This document shows positions 40,690 through 49,438 of a stretch of 64,000 nucleotides of DNA, in pieces; the first letter of the stretch is position 1, and each line of letters begins with the position of its first letter. Source of the DNA: Klenkia brasiliensis (GTDB lineage: Bacteria > Actinomycetota > Actinomycetes > Mycobacteriales > Geodermatophilaceae); NCBI RefSeq assembly GCF_900100695.1, contig NZ_FNCF01000002.1:434001-498000 (forward strand). The letters run 5' to 3'. Below the pieces are notes generated by a model. The model was not told the DNA's origin, did no database searches, and saw nothing but the letters and a program-made list of their open reading frames with translations. The translations under genes and the position numbers were made by a program.

Positions 40690-41190
40690 TCAGCCGGTCG
40701 CGGTGGGCGGCGGGACGATGCCGCAGGTGTCGGCCAGGTAGGTCTGCACCCGGGTGGACGCCGGCCCGACGGCGGCACCGACCTGCTGCAGGGTGCCGGC
40801 CACCGCCTGCTGGCCCTCGGGGGTGGTGACGTCGACGCCCTGCACGGCCTGGGCCAGCTGCCGCCCGGCGTCGACCAGGGTCTGCCAGTCGGCGGCGACC
40901 GCCTCGGGCGGGGTGACGGCCTCGAGCTGATCGGTGGCCTGGGTCAGCACCGACGACAGCTGGGCCGGGTCGGCCTGGGCGTCGGCGACGGCCTGTTGGT
41001 TGGCCCGCAGCGCCACCTGGGCCTGCTGGCAGAAGGCGGCGTCGGCACCCGCCGTCCCGCCCGCCGTCCCCGTGGGGGAGGCCGCCGCGGACGAGGACGG
41101 CGCAGCGGCGCCCCCGTCGTCCGACCCGCCGCAGCCGGGCAGCAGGAGGAGGGCGGCGGCGGTAAGGGCGGCGGGCAGGGCACGGCGCAT
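40690..41190 (-). CDS. Small lipoprotein, paralogue 3 of 3
   Basis: The 166-residue protein has the signal MRRALPAALTAAALLLLPGCGG (lipobox LPGC), a short Ser/Ala/Thr/Gly linker and a helical domain. It has the same architecture as the pair at 33977-35120, including the early Cys (AFCQQAQVAL), VTPPEAV, TTPEGQQAV and late Cys (DTCGIV). It stands 5.6 kb away from them, next to the ESX locus. ATG 41190 lies seven bases after a minus-strand TAGCGT that overlaps the stop codon of the EccA-like gene. Confidence 0.78.
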   Translation of the reverse strand: MRRALPAALTAAALLLLPGCGGSDDGGAAAPSSSAAASPTGTAGGTAGADAAFCQQAQVALRANQQAVADAQADPAQLSSVLTQATDQLEAVTPPEAVAADWQTLVDAGRQLAQAVQGVDVTTPEGQQAVAGTLQQVGAAVGPASTRVQTYLADTCGIVPPPTATG

Positions 41191-41203
41191 GCCCGGGACG
41201 CTA
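41191..41203 (-). promoter_or_regulatory. Leaderless-type promoter for lipoprotein 3
   Basis: Minus-strand TAGCGT at 41203-41198, seven bases, ATG at 41190. Its TAG is also the stop codon of the upstream ATPase gene. Confidence 0.5.
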
Positions 41204-42865
41204 GTCGGCGACGGCGGTCCGGACGTCGTCCACGGTGAGGGTCTGCAGCTCCTCGAGCGTGGGCTGGCGGCCGGCGAGCCGCAGCCGCTGGGACTGCACC
41301 TTGCGCAGCTTCTCGAACAGCTTGCGGGCCTCGCGCGCGTTGCCGAAGTCCGACCCGCGCGGCACGGTCTCGAAGTGCAGCCGGAGCAGGGTGGCGGCCT
41401 GCGGCCCCAGCAGGTAGTCACCGCTGGTGATCATGCTGGTGATGATCCGGGTGAGCTGCTCGGGGTCGTAGTGCTCGAACTCCACGGTCTTGACGAACCG
41501 CGAGGCCAGGCCCGGGTTCGCGTCGAGGAACTGCACCATCTCGTCGGTGTAGCCGGCGGCGATGACGGCCAGGGAGTCGCGGCGGTCCTCCATCAGCTTG
41601 ACGATCATGTCGACCGCCTCCTGGCCGAAGTCGTTGCCGCCGCCCGCCTGGCGGGTGAGCGTGTAGGCCTCGTCGAGGAAGACCACCCCGCCGGCGGCCT
41701 CGTCGAACACCGCGGCGGTCTTCTCCGCGGTGTGCCCGATGTACTGGCCCACCAGGTCGCGGCGCGAGACCTCCTTGAGCGGTCCGCCCGGGAGCACGCC
41801 CAGGGCGGCGAGCAGCTGGCCGTAGATGCGCCCCACGGTGGTCTTGCCGGTACCGGGGGCGCCGGCGAAGACCAGGTGGTGGCTGGCCCCGCCGACGGCG
41901 AGGCCGGCGGCCCGCCGCCACTCGTTGACCTGGATCTCGTCGATGACCGCGCGGACCTCGGCCTTCACGCCGGCCAGCCCGACCATCGCGTCGAGCTCGG
42001 CCAGCAGCTGCTCCACCCGCTCGGGGTCGCCCTTCGCGGCCGGGGAGCTGCCGACGCCGACCGACGCCGCCGCAGGCGCCTCGGTGACCGTGACGTCCGC
42101 CCCGACGGCGACCGAGACCCCGGCGTCCCCGGTGCGCTCGGTGCGGCACGCCTCGACCCGGCCCGACGTCCCGGCGCCGAACTCGACGTCGGGGCCGCCG
42201 GTGCCGCGCACCGAGCACCGGCGCAGCGTGGCCGAGGCCCCCTGCGCCACCGCCACCCCCGGGCCGCCGGAGGTCTCGACCTCGCAGCCCTCCAGCACCG
42301 GGCGGGCCGAGGCGTAGGCGTAGACCCCGCGGGCACCGGACCCGCGCACCACGCAGTCGCGCAGCACGGGGTCAGCGCCCAGCCGGACCACCACCGCGTC
42401 GTCGGCGCTGTCGCTGACGGTGACCCGCTCCAGGGTGCCGCCGGAGTCCTCGACGACCAGGCCCTGCTGGGCGCCGGTGACGGTGCAGTCGGTCATCTCC
42501 AGCGTGCTGCGGTCGGTCACCCGCACGCCCGCGCCGAAGCCGGCCTCCAGGACGCAGTCGGCGAGCACGAGCCGGGAGTCCTCGGCGTCGACGACGTGCG
42601 CCTGCCGGCCCACCAGCACCAGCCCGCGCACGGTGACCGAACCGCCGCGCACCCGCAGGGTCGGCTCGAGCGCCGACCCGCCGAGCCGGACCTCGGCGTC
42701 GGGGGCCGCGGCGATCACGACGTCGCGCGCCCGGACGTCGAGCACCTCGTCGTAGCTGCCGGCGGCGACCACGACGGTGGCCCCGTGCGGGGCGTCCAGC
42801 AGCGCCTCGGCGAGGGTGGGGTAGGCCCCGGGGCGGTCGGCGTCCACGTGCAACGTGCCGCTCAT
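41201..42865 (-). CDS. eccA: EccA-like AAA+ ATPase with N-terminal parallel beta-helix
   Basis: The 554-residue protein joins two modules. Residues 5-265 form a right-handed parallel beta-helix of about ten rungs, each with a pattern like LVLADCVLEAGFGAGVRV, as in pectate-lyase-type folds. Residues 285-554 are a CbxX/CfxQ-type AAA+ domain: Walker A FAGAPGTGKTT (335-343), Walker B VVFLDEAY, LVGQYIGHTAEKT, and an arginine finger in NPGLASRF. Classical EccA has a TPR N-terminus instead. In ESX systems EccA dissociates substrates from chaperones in the cytosol. The symbol is by ATPase-domain similarity and location. Confidence 0.8.
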   Translation of the reverse strand: MSGTLHVDADRPGAYPTLAEALLDAPHGATVVVAAGSYDEVLDVRARDVVIAAAPDAEVRLGGSALEPTLRVRGGSVTVRGLVLVGRQAHVVDAEDSRLVLADCVLEAGFGAGVRVTDRSTLEMTDCTVTGAQQGLVVEDSGGTLERVTVSDSADDAVVVRLGADPVLRDCVVRGSGARGVYAYASARPVLEGCEVETSGGPGVAVAQGASATLRRCSVRGTGGPDVEFGAGTSGRVEACRTERTGDAGVSVAVGADVTVTEAPAAASVGVGSSPAAKGDPERVEQLLAELDAMVGLAGVKAEVRAVIDEIQVNEWRRAAGLAVGGASHHLVFAGAPGTGKTTVGRIYGQLLAALGVLPGGPLKEVSRRDLVGQYIGHTAEKTAAVFDEAAGGVVFLDEAYTLTRQAGGGNDFGQEAVDMIVKLMEDRRDSLAVIAAGYTDEMVQFLDANPGLASRFVKTVEFEHYDPEQLTRIITSMITSGDYLLGPQAATLLRLHFETVPRGSDFGNAREARKLFEKLRKVQSQRLRLAGRQPTLEELQTLTVDDVRTAVAD

Positions 42866-42920
42866 CGTCGGGTCAGCTCCTGTCGTCGGACCGGCCCGAC
42901 CCTAGTGCGCGGCCCGGCCC

Positions 42921-42933
42921 TAGGCTCGCGGAG
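42921..42933 (+). promoter_or_regulatory. Leaderless-type promoter for the SseB-like gene
   Basis: TAGGCT at 42921-42926, seven bases, GTG 42934. The spacer contains GGAG, so a short-leader reading is also possible. Confidence 0.5.
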
Positions 42934-43851
42934 GTGACCGGGCCGACCGACGCGGACCCGGCCCCGGGCGGCCTGGACGGACCTGCCTTCGGGGCCGCCC
43001 TGGAGGCCGCCGCCGAGGCCGGGGACACCGCCGCCTGCCTGGCCCTGCTGCGCACCGCGGAGCTGGCGCTGCCGCTGTCCCCGGGCGCCGCCGCCGGCAC
43101 CGAACCCCCGGCCTGGCCGACCGCGGTGGCCGACGGGCGCACCTGGCTGCTGGCCTACACCTCCGTCGACCGGATGGGGGAGCTGACCGGCGGGCAGGTG
43201 CGGCACTGCCGGGCCGTCACCTTCACCGAGCTGGCCGCCGGCTGGCCGGACACCCGCTGGGGGCTGGCGGTGGACCCCGGTGCGGCCCACCCGTTCCTCC
43301 TGGAGTCCGGGACGGTGGCCCGGCTGGCCGCCCCGACCCTGGTCGAGGACGCCCTCGCCGAACCCGACCGGCTGCCCCCGGTGGTGCAGCAGGTGCTGTC
43401 CCCGGCCGAGGTGGCCGGCCGGCTGGCCGACGGCGACGGCCGGGTGTCCGGGTACGTGCAGCACGCCCGCGACACCGCCCACGTGGGTGCGCCCACCGCC
43501 CTGCTCGACGCGGTGGGCCGGGCGCACGAGGCCGACGAGCTGCTGTCGGGCACCGGCTCGGTGACCGTGCTGCGCTGGGCGGTGGTGGGCCGGGAGCTGT
43601 ACCGCACGCCGCTGGGCGGCACCGACGACGAGCGCTGCGCCGCTGTCGCCGGCTGGGTGGTCGAGGAGCCGCCGTTCACCGGCACCGGGTTCGCCTCCCC
43701 GGACTCCCTGGTCCGCGAGTACCGCGTGCAGGGCCTGCTGCTGCCGCACGGCGCACAGCTGCTCGAGCTCGAGCCGGACGGCACGGAACGCCGCCGCGCG
43801 CTGTGGGACGGGCTGCGCGAGACCTGGGTGCTCGTCGTGGAGCCCTCGTGA
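42934..43851 (+). CDS. SseB-domain protein of the ESX locus
   Basis: The 305-residue soluble protein begins with a helical segment (AFGAALEAAAEAGDTAACLALLRTAELALPL) and an SseB N-terminal-like domain (WPTAVADGRTWLLAYTSVDRM, VTFTELAAGWPD, WGLAVDPGAAHPFLLESG). The C-terminal half has no motif I recognise. SseB-like proteins often sit in actinobacterial type VII loci with unknown function. It is divergent from eccA and coupled by GTGA to the next small gene. Confidence 0.75.
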   Translation: MTGPTDADPAPGGLDGPAFGAALEAAAEAGDTAACLALLRTAELALPLSPGAAAGTEPPAWPTAVADGRTWLLAYTSVDRMGELTGGQVRHCRAVTFTELAAGWPDTRWGLAVDPGAAHPFLLESGTVARLAAPTLVEDALAEPDRLPPVVQQVLSPAEVAGRLADGDGRVSGYVQHARDTAHVGAPTALLDAVGRAHEADELLSGTGSVTVLRWAVVGRELYRTPLGGTDDERCAAVAGWVVEEPPFTGTGFASPDSLVREYRVQGLLLPHGAQLLELEPDGTERRRALWDGLRETWVLVVEPS

Positions 43852-44240
43852 GGACGGTGGGCCACCGCGCGCGGTGGGCCGGCCAGGACTGGCGGGCCAC
43901 GCCCGAGCAGCGCGGCGACGGCCTGTGGGTCTGGCTGGTCGCCGACCGCCCGCACCCGGGCTTCCTGGCGCTGACGGAGGAGGGGCCGTGGGTGCACGAG
44001 GTGCCGGCCGCGGCCTGCGACGCCGTCCTGCTGGTGCGGCTGACCGGCGTGTGGCGGGGCACCGACGTGCTGGTGGTCGACGAGCGCCCGGACGACCTGC
44101 TCGTGGAGTCCCGGAGCGGCTCGGTCCTCGAGGCCCGCGCCGCCGGCTTCGAGCGGGTCGCCCGCGGGGTGCACCGGCGGTGGGTGCCGCGGGACGAGCT
44201 GCGCGGCCTGCGCGAGGAGCAGACCAGGGTCGACGGCTGA
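43848..44240 (+). CDS. Hypothetical protein of the ESX locus, 130 residues
   Basis: I do not recognise this family. The protein is rich in tryptophan (WAGQDWRATP, GLWVWLVAD, GPWVHEV, GVWRGTDVLVV), has no signal peptide or membrane helix, and alternates hydrophobic residues as a beta-rich domain would. GTG 43848 overlaps the stop of the SseB-like gene, so they are probably made together. The 3' end runs into an inverted repeat (44247-44267) before the convergent ESX genes. Confidence 0.7.
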   Translation: MRTVGHRARWAGQDWRATPEQRGDGLWVWLVADRPHPGFLALTEEGPWVHEVPAAACDAVLLVRLTGVWRGTDVLVVDERPDDLLVESRSGSVLEARAAGFERVARGVHRRWVPRDELRGLREEQTRVDG

Positions 44241-44246
44241 GCGGGC

Positions 44247-44267
44247 GGCTGAGCGGGCCGCTCAGCC
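44247..44267. terminator. 10-bp inverted repeat between convergent ESX genes
   Basis: GGCTGAGCGG at 44247-44256 pairs with CCGCTCAGCC at 44258-44267. An extra direct copy of GGCTGAGCGGGC lies at 44235-44246. The element overlaps the stop codon of the minus-strand gene. Confidence 0.5.
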
Positions 44268-44966
44268 CCGCCGCTCGGCCGCCGCGCCGAGCAACCAGCG
44301 CTCGACCGACGTGGGGCGCACCCGGGCGCACCGCACCTCGCCCCGGCTGACCAGCACCACGTCGTCGGGGTCCCGCCCGCCCAGCACGGCCTCGCCGTCG
44401 GCCAGCCCGAGGGCCCGGCCGACCGCGGCGGCCTGGGCCAGCGGCAGGCCCTGCACCACGGTGACGTCGGCCGAGCCCAGCCCGGCGGTGTTCCAGCGCC
44501 CGGCCGTGCCGGCCACGGTGAGCTGCGCCGACCACGCGCCCAGCCGGTGGGCGTCGGCGGCGCCGGACTCGCCGTCCACGACGAGCAGCCGGGGGACCAG
44601 CAGCGTGCCCGGCGGCTGCGGCCCCACCCGCCCGGCGACGACGACGGCGTCCGGGCGCCCGGTGGCCAGCGACCCCACGGCGGACCAGCCGCCGGGCCGG
44701 GTGGTCTCGACCGCGACGTCCGCGCCGAGGGCCAGCGAGCGCAGCACCAGCACCACGGCCAGCGGCACCGGCGCGACCAGCACCACCGACACGGGTTCGG
44801 GGCGGAACAGGTCCAGCTGCACCAGCTCGCCGTCGGGGTCGGGCCCCAGCACCAGCCCGCCGCCGCCGGCGTCGACGTGCAGGGCGTCGAGGGTGGCGGC
44901 GTCGGTGCGGGCGGGCGGGGAGGCCGGGCCGGGGACGGCGGGACCCGTGACGGGCACGCGGGTCAC
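44262..44966 (-). CDS. Hypothetical EccE-coupled protein, 234 residues
   Basis: The GTG start overlaps the eccE stop by GTGA, which ties it to the ESX core. The protein is Val/Leu/Gly-rich, with a possible Rossmann-like alternation (LVLGPDPDGELVQLDLF, VSVVLVAPVPLAVVLVLRSLALGADVAVET, DAVVVAGRVG, TLLVPRLLVVDG) but no P-loop. One hydrophobic stretch might reach the membrane, though it is short. I can name no family. It may be an accessory subunit bound to EccE. Confidence 0.65.
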   Translation of the reverse strand: MTRVPVTGPAVPGPASPPARTDAATLDALHVDAGGGGLVLGPDPDGELVQLDLFRPEPVSVVLVAPVPLAVVLVLRSLALGADVAVETTRPGGWSAVGSLATGRPDAVVVAGRVGPQPPGTLLVPRLLVVDGESGAADAHRLGAWSAQLTVAGTAGRWNTAGLGSADVTVVQGLPLAQAAAVGRALGLADGEAVLGGRDPDDVVLVSRGEVRCARVRPTSVERWLLGAAAERRG

Positions 44967-46594
44967 CGGACGAACCCGCCCAGCGCGAGGGTGCCGGCCA
45001 CCCCGGCCCGGTGCTCGCCGTCGGCCCGGCGCAGCCGCGCCCCGGCCGCCCGGGCGGCCTCCCGCACGTCGTCGACGACGGTGCCCTCCGGCTCGTCGGC
45101 ACCGAGCACCAGCCGCAGCGTGCCCTCCACGTCCAGGTCGCCGTCCGGGGTGCGGCGGGCGGCCACGGCCACGACCGACGGCACGGGTGCGGCGGCGCCG
45201 AGGGCGGTCACCAGCCGGGCGCCGCCGGGGTCGGCGCCCAGGTCGGGCCAGTCGGTGACCCGCAGGGCGACGTGCCGGCGGTCGCCCGACGTCCAGCCCC
45301 GCCACCCGGCCCGGCTGCCCGAGCCGCCGCCGGGCAGCCGTACCCGCCCGTCCGGGCCGGCCTCGGCCCCGGCCAGCGCGAGCAGCCCGGCCCGCGCCTC
45401 GTCGGGGGTGAGCAGGTGGCCCCGCAGCCCGGCGCGGCGGACCTGCCGCTGCACCCGGCGGACGGCGTTGACCACGGTGGCGCGCAGCTCGCCCGGGTCG
45501 GTGACCGCAGGGGTGCGCTGCACCTGCAGCACGATCCAGCAACGCCGGCGGGCCACGGCGCGGCCGCCGGTCAGCTCCTGCCAGGACAGGCCGACCGGTG
45601 TGCCGGCGCGGGCCCGGCCGGGGGCGGGCACCGTCTGCACCAGCAGCTGGGCGGTGAGTCGGGTGTCGGCGTCCTCGCCGGCCGGCAGCAGCGCGGCCAG
45701 GGAGGGCAACCGGACGGTGCCCCGCGCGAACCGGTTCTCGGTGGCCGGCATGGCCTCCACCGCGACCGCGACGCCGCCCGGGTGGTCCAGCAGGGCGGCC
45801 GGCTCGCCGTCCACGACCACGGTGTCGACCCAGCCGCCGCCGGCGAGGGCGGCGAGCAGGTCGTCGGCGGTCGCCCGCGGGTCGGCCCCGGCGGTCGGGA
45901 CGGCGGCGCCGCGCGGGGTGGTCACGTGCCGCAGCCGGCGCCCCACCCGCTGCCAGAGCCACCGACCGTCGTGCCGGCCGAGGGTCAGCACCGCGGCCAG
46001 GACCGCCGCGGCGACGACCGGGACGAGGACCGGCCACGGCTCGCGGTGCACCAGCACGACGGCCACCAGGGCGACCTCGACGACGACCAGCTGCAGCACG
46101 TGGACCCCGAGCAGGGTCCAGGGCCGCCGCGGCACCACCGGCCGCCCGGGCCGGCGGACGGGCGGGCCCCGGTGGTGGTCCGGTGCCGCCACGGCGTCCG
46201 CGGGGCCGGCTGCTCCCGCCGCCGCGAGGTCGGCCCGGTCGTCGAGCACGGCGGGTCGGGAGGTGCCGGTGCCGACGCCGGCGGCCAGGGCGGTGGCCGC
46301 CCACGCCGCGTCGGCCCGGACACCGTCCTGCCCGCGGCCGCGGGTGTACGCGGCGGCCGGCGTCAGCACACCGGGCGCCCCGGGTGCCGCGGCCTGCACG
46401 GCCTGGACCTCCGGGGCGGGGACCTCGGCGGGCACCGCGGGTGCGGTGGCGGGTGCGGGCCCGGCGGTCCGGGGACGGCCGGTCACCACGCCGGGCGGCT
46501 GGGCGGCGGTGCCCGGCCGGGCCGGGTCGGCCGCGGGCGGCGGGACGGCGGCCTGCCCGGGTGGGGGCAGCGGCCGGGCGGCGGGGTCGCTCAC
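44963..46594 (-). CDS. eccE: Type VII secretion protein EccE
   Basis: EccE is an outer, peripheral subunit of the ESX membrane complex. The 543-residue product has a long Pro/Ala-rich N-terminal tail (about 1-145) and two adjacent membrane spans (LLGVHVLQLVVVEVALVAVVL and VLVPVVAAAVLAAVLTL). A large cytosolic domain follows, with DDLLAALAGGGWVDTVVVDG, RRRCWIVLQVQRTPAV and VNAVRRVQRQVRRAGL. The extended tail is unlike mycobacterial EccE. It is coupled to the PPE-like gene upstream (overlap at 46591-46594) and to the small gene downstream. Confidence 0.85.
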   Translation of the reverse strand: MSDPAARPLPPPGQAAVPPPAADPARPGTAAQPPGVVTGRPRTAGPAPATAPAVPAEVPAPEVQAVQAAAPGAPGVLTPAAAYTRGRGQDGVRADAAWAATALAAGVGTGTSRPAVLDDRADLAAAGAAGPADAVAAPDHHRGPPVRRPGRPVVPRRPWTLLGVHVLQLVVVEVALVAVVLVHREPWPVLVPVVAAAVLAAVLTLGRHDGRWLWQRVGRRLRHVTTPRGAAVPTAGADPRATADDLLAALAGGGWVDTVVVDGEPAALLDHPGGVAVAVEAMPATENRFARGTVRLPSLAALLPAGEDADTRLTAQLLVQTVPAPGRARAGTPVGLSWQELTGGRAVARRRCWIVLQVQRTPAVTDPGELRATVVNAVRRVQRQVRRAGLRGHLLTPDEARAGLLALAGAEAGPDGRVRLPGGGSGSRAGWRGWTSGDRRHVALRVTDWPDLGADPGGARLVTALGAAAPVPSVVAVAARRTPDGDLDVEGTLRLVLGADEPEGTVVDDVREAARAAGARLRRADGEHRAGVAGTLALGGFVR

Positions 46595-48660
46595 CGGTCA
46601 CCGCCGCCCAGCGCCGGGCCGGCGCGGCGGGGTGCCGACCGGTCCTCGGGCCGGTCGACGACGCCGGAGGGGGCCTGGTCGACGTCGAAGAGCTCGGCGT
46701 CGCCGACCTGCTCGGGCCGCCGCACGGTCTCCTCGTCCTCCTCGCGCCGACGGGTCGGGCGGGGTGCCACCGGGCCGCCCGCGGGTCGCCCCGCGGTGCG
46801 GGTGGCCGCGGGCCCGGTCGTTGGGGTGCGCCCCTGCAGCCCGGCGCGGACCTGGCCCCGCACGGACTCCGCCGGGCCCGGGGCCGGGGTGCGCTGGGCC
46901 GGGCGGCTGCCGCGGCCGCCGAGACCACCGGGTGCGGGGGTCCACGGTTCGCCGGGGAGGCCCGACGGCGGGCGGCCGGCCGGGCCCGCGGTGCGCGCTC
47001 CGCCGAGCGACGGAGGCACCCCGGGCCGGCCGGGCGCGCCCGGGCCGCCGGGTCCACCCGGGCCACCCGAGGGCAGGCGGGGGGCGGTGCGGCCGTCCAG
47101 ACCGGCCGCCGGGCGCGCGGGGGCGCCGGGGAAGCGCTGACCACCGGGACCACCGGGGCCACCGGGGCCACCGGGCCGGGCGCCACCGGCGGGGCCGCCC
47201 GGCGAGCCGGGCCGGGCACCGCCGGGCGGGCCGCCGGGGGCGCCGGGACGGGCACCGGCCGGGGGCCCAGCGGGGGCGCTCGGGGACCCGGGACGGGCAC
47301 CGGCGGGCGGTCCGCCGGGGGCGCCGGTACGGGCCCCGCCACCGGGGCCGCCCGGGGCAGCAGGGCTGCCGGGGCGGGCTCCGGCGCCCGGGCCGCCGGG
47401 GGCGCCGGGCGCGCCGGGAGCGGCTCCGGACCCGCGGCCGGGCAGCTGGGGTGCCGCCCCGCCGCCACCGCCACCGGCGGGCGGTGCGGCGGGGGCGGTG
47501 CGGCCCTGCAGGGCGGACGGGGCCCCGGGCGGGCCCGCCGGGCGGGCGCCGGCGGCGGCCGCGGACGGGGGAGCGGCCGGTGCGGTCCGGCCGGCCAGCC
47601 CGGCGGGCATCGCCGGCACGACCGGACGTGCGGCAGCGGCCGCCGCGGCGGCACCGGCGGCTGCGGGAGCCACCGGCGGCGCCCCGGGCCGGGCCGCCGC
47701 CGGGGGGACGGCGACCGGGGCGACCGCGACGATCGGCGGCACCACCGGTGCGACCGGGGCAGCGGGGGTCCCGGTCGGGGCGACGGGCGCCGGCGGGGCG
47801 ACCGGGGCGGGGGCCACCGGGACGCCGACCAGCGTCGGGTCGCCGGGCGCGGTGCCCGGCGCCGTCCCGGGTGGCGCGGACGGCGCCGCGCCGGGCGCCG
47901 CCCCCGGGGCGCCGGGCGCTCCCGGGGCACCCGGCGCTCCCGGGGCACCGGGTGCGGCGGGGGACCCGGGTGCACCGGGCGGCACGAGGCCGTAGGCGCC
48001 GGCCATCGCGGCGTCGCTGGGCAGGGGCGCGTCGGTCGGCCCGGTGAACGCCGGGGCCTCCGACAGCCGCGCGGACGCCACGGCGTAGTCGGTCATGAGG
48101 GGGTTGACCACCTCGTCGAGCGCCCGCTGCGTGAAGTGCCGCAGGTTCTGCTCGTGCCGGTCGTCGCCGATGTCCTCGAACTCCAGGCCGAACAGGCCAC
48201 CGTTCTCGTCGTCGTCCTGGAGCTCGGCGGTCTTCTGCTCGTACTCGCGCCAGAGGGCGGTCATCGCCGCCTGGTACGTCTCGATCGTCCCCGCCAGGCC
48301 GTCGAGGGTCCCGCTGTTCTGCGCGGCGGCCTGCTGCCACTGCTCCAGCGACCAGGTCGTCTGGCCGACCCGGGTCAGGAACGCCCGGGAGGCGTCGGAG
48401 TCCCAGTCGTCCTGCAGCGCCTCCGCACGGCGCACCAGGGTGTCGCGCTGGGAGCCGAGGAGCGTGGCGAGCGAGCCCCACGACTGCGCGGCGGCCCGGA
48501 TGCTCTCCGGGTCCTCCATCTGGACGACCATCGGGTAGAGCTGCTTGATGGTGTAGTCCTCGGGGTTCGCCGCGCCCTGCGTGGCCTGGGTGTAGCTGGC
48601 CCGCTCGACGTCGTAGTCGGCCTGGTACCCCTCGGGCGTGTAGCCGAAGTCGCCCGGCAC
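46591..48660 (-). CDS. PPE-like ESX substrate with Pro/Gly/Ala-rich tail
   Basis: The 689-residue protein has a helical head of about 210 residues with a W-D-S-D turn (Trp86) in the place of WxG, as in PPE, EspB and WXG proteins. About 470 residues of low-complexity Pro/Gly/Ala sequence follow, including nine-base GAP-type repeats (GAPGAPGAPG, about 47880-47990) and GGPGGPGAPG runs resembling collagen triplets. A short acidic end (RRREEDEETVRRPEQVGD) closes it. It starts two bases after the stop of the PE-like gene, suggesting a secreted heterodimer. The tail is probably disordered or surface-exposed. Confidence 0.75.
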   Translation of the reverse strand: MPGDFGYTPEGYQADYDVERASYTQATQGAANPEDYTIKQLYPMVVQMEDPESIRAAAQSWGSLATLLGSQRDTLVRRAEALQDDWDSDASRAFLTRVGQTTWSLEQWQQAAAQNSGTLDGLAGTIETYQAAMTALWREYEQKTAELQDDDENGGLFGLEFEDIGDDRHEQNLRHFTQRALDEVVNPLMTDYAVASARLSEAPAFTGPTDAPLPSDAAMAGAYGLVPPGAPGSPAAPGAPGAPGAPGAPGAPGAAPGAAPSAPPGTAPGTAPGDPTLVGVPVAPAPVAPPAPVAPTGTPAAPVAPVVPPIVAVAPVAVPPAAARPGAPPVAPAAAGAAAAAAAARPVVPAMPAGLAGRTAPAAPPSAAAAGARPAGPPGAPSALQGRTAPAAPPAGGGGGGAAPQLPGRGSGAAPGAPGAPGGPGAGARPGSPAAPGGPGGGARTGAPGGPPAGARPGSPSAPAGPPAGARPGAPGGPPGGARPGSPGGPAGGARPGGPGGPGGPGGQRFPGAPARPAAGLDGRTAPRLPSGGPGGPGGPGAPGRPGVPPSLGGARTAGPAGRPPSGLPGEPWTPAPGGLGGRGSRPAQRTPAPGPAESVRGQVRAGLQGRTPTTGPAATRTAGRPAGGPVAPRPTRRREEDEETVRRPEQVGDAELFDVDQAPSGVVDRPEDRSAPRRAGPALGGGDR

Positions 48661-48661
48661 G

Positions 48662-49438
48662 TCAGGAGGACGGCGTGGGTGACGGCGTGGGGGACGGCCC
48701 CGGGGTGGCGGTCGGGACGCCGGTCCCGTTGCTGCCGCTCGGCGAGTTCGTCGGCCCCGACGTGGTCGGCGTCGGCGCGTGGCCCGGGGTGGGGGTCGGC
48801 GTGGGGTCGGCCGCCGCCTGCTCCCGCTCCTCGCGCTCGGACCGGAGGTCGATGGCCTCCTGGTCGTCGTAGCCGTCCTCCTCCGCGCGGTCGTCGTGCG
48901 CCTGCACCTGCTGCGTGGGGGTGGGCGCGACGCAGACGTTCGCCGGGGTCGTCGTCACCGTGGGGGTCGGGTCGTAGCCGTCCTGGTAGGTGCCGTAGTC
49001 GTCCGGGTCCTCGCCCATGCGGCGGAGCATGACCCGGCGCTGGGCCTCGGCGCGCGCGGCGTCCTGCTGCGCGCGGGCGGCCCGCCGCGCGATGGAGTCC
49101 TGGCCCGGGGCGGGGGTGAACGCGGCGTCGACGCCGTCCATCAGCACCTGCTGCTCGGAGTCGCCCTCGCGGTAGTTCTGGGCCACGGTGATGCCCGCGT
49201 AGCCGAGCGCCGTCAGCCCCTGCGCGGTGTCCTGCACGAACCTGAGGGAGGCCTCGGCCAGGCTGCCGTACCGGGAGCGGGCCAGCGCCGCCTCGGGGAA
49301 CCCGCTGCCGCCGATGTTGGCCGACATCAGGCCGGTCATCGAGCTGCTGAGACCGGAGGTCAGGTCCTGCGACTGCTCCGCCGTCTGCTTGCCGAAGTCC
49401 GAGATCTTGTCCGGCCGGGCGAACGTGCCCTCGCTCAT
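48662..49438 (-). CDS. PE-like ESX substrate with YxxxD signal and Thr/Pro tail
   Basis: The 258-residue protein has a helical hairpin head of about 100 residues without a signal peptide. It is followed by the general type VII secretion motif YREGD (Tyr89 to Asp93), placed as in PE proteins. A charged helical stretch (IARRAARAQQDAARAEAQRR) and a Thr/Pro/Ser-rich tail (PTPTPTPGHAPTPTTSGP) complete it. ATG 49438 follows GGGAGA. The gene directly precedes the PPE-like gene, as PE precedes PPE in mycobacteria. Assignment is by architecture, not sequence identity. Confidence 0.75.
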   Translation of the reverse strand: MSEGTFARPDKISDFGKQTAEQSQDLTSGLSSSMTGLMSANIGGSGFPEAALARSRYGSLAEASLRFVQDTAQGLTALGYAGITVAQNYREGDSEQQVLMDGVDAAFTPAPGQDSIARRAARAQQDAARAEAQRRVMLRRMGEDPDDYGTYQDGYDPTPTVTTTPANVCVAPTPTQQVQAHDDRAEEDGYDDQEAIDLRSEREEREQAAADPTPTPTPGHAPTPTTSGPTNSPSGSNGTGVPTATPGPSPTPSPTPSS

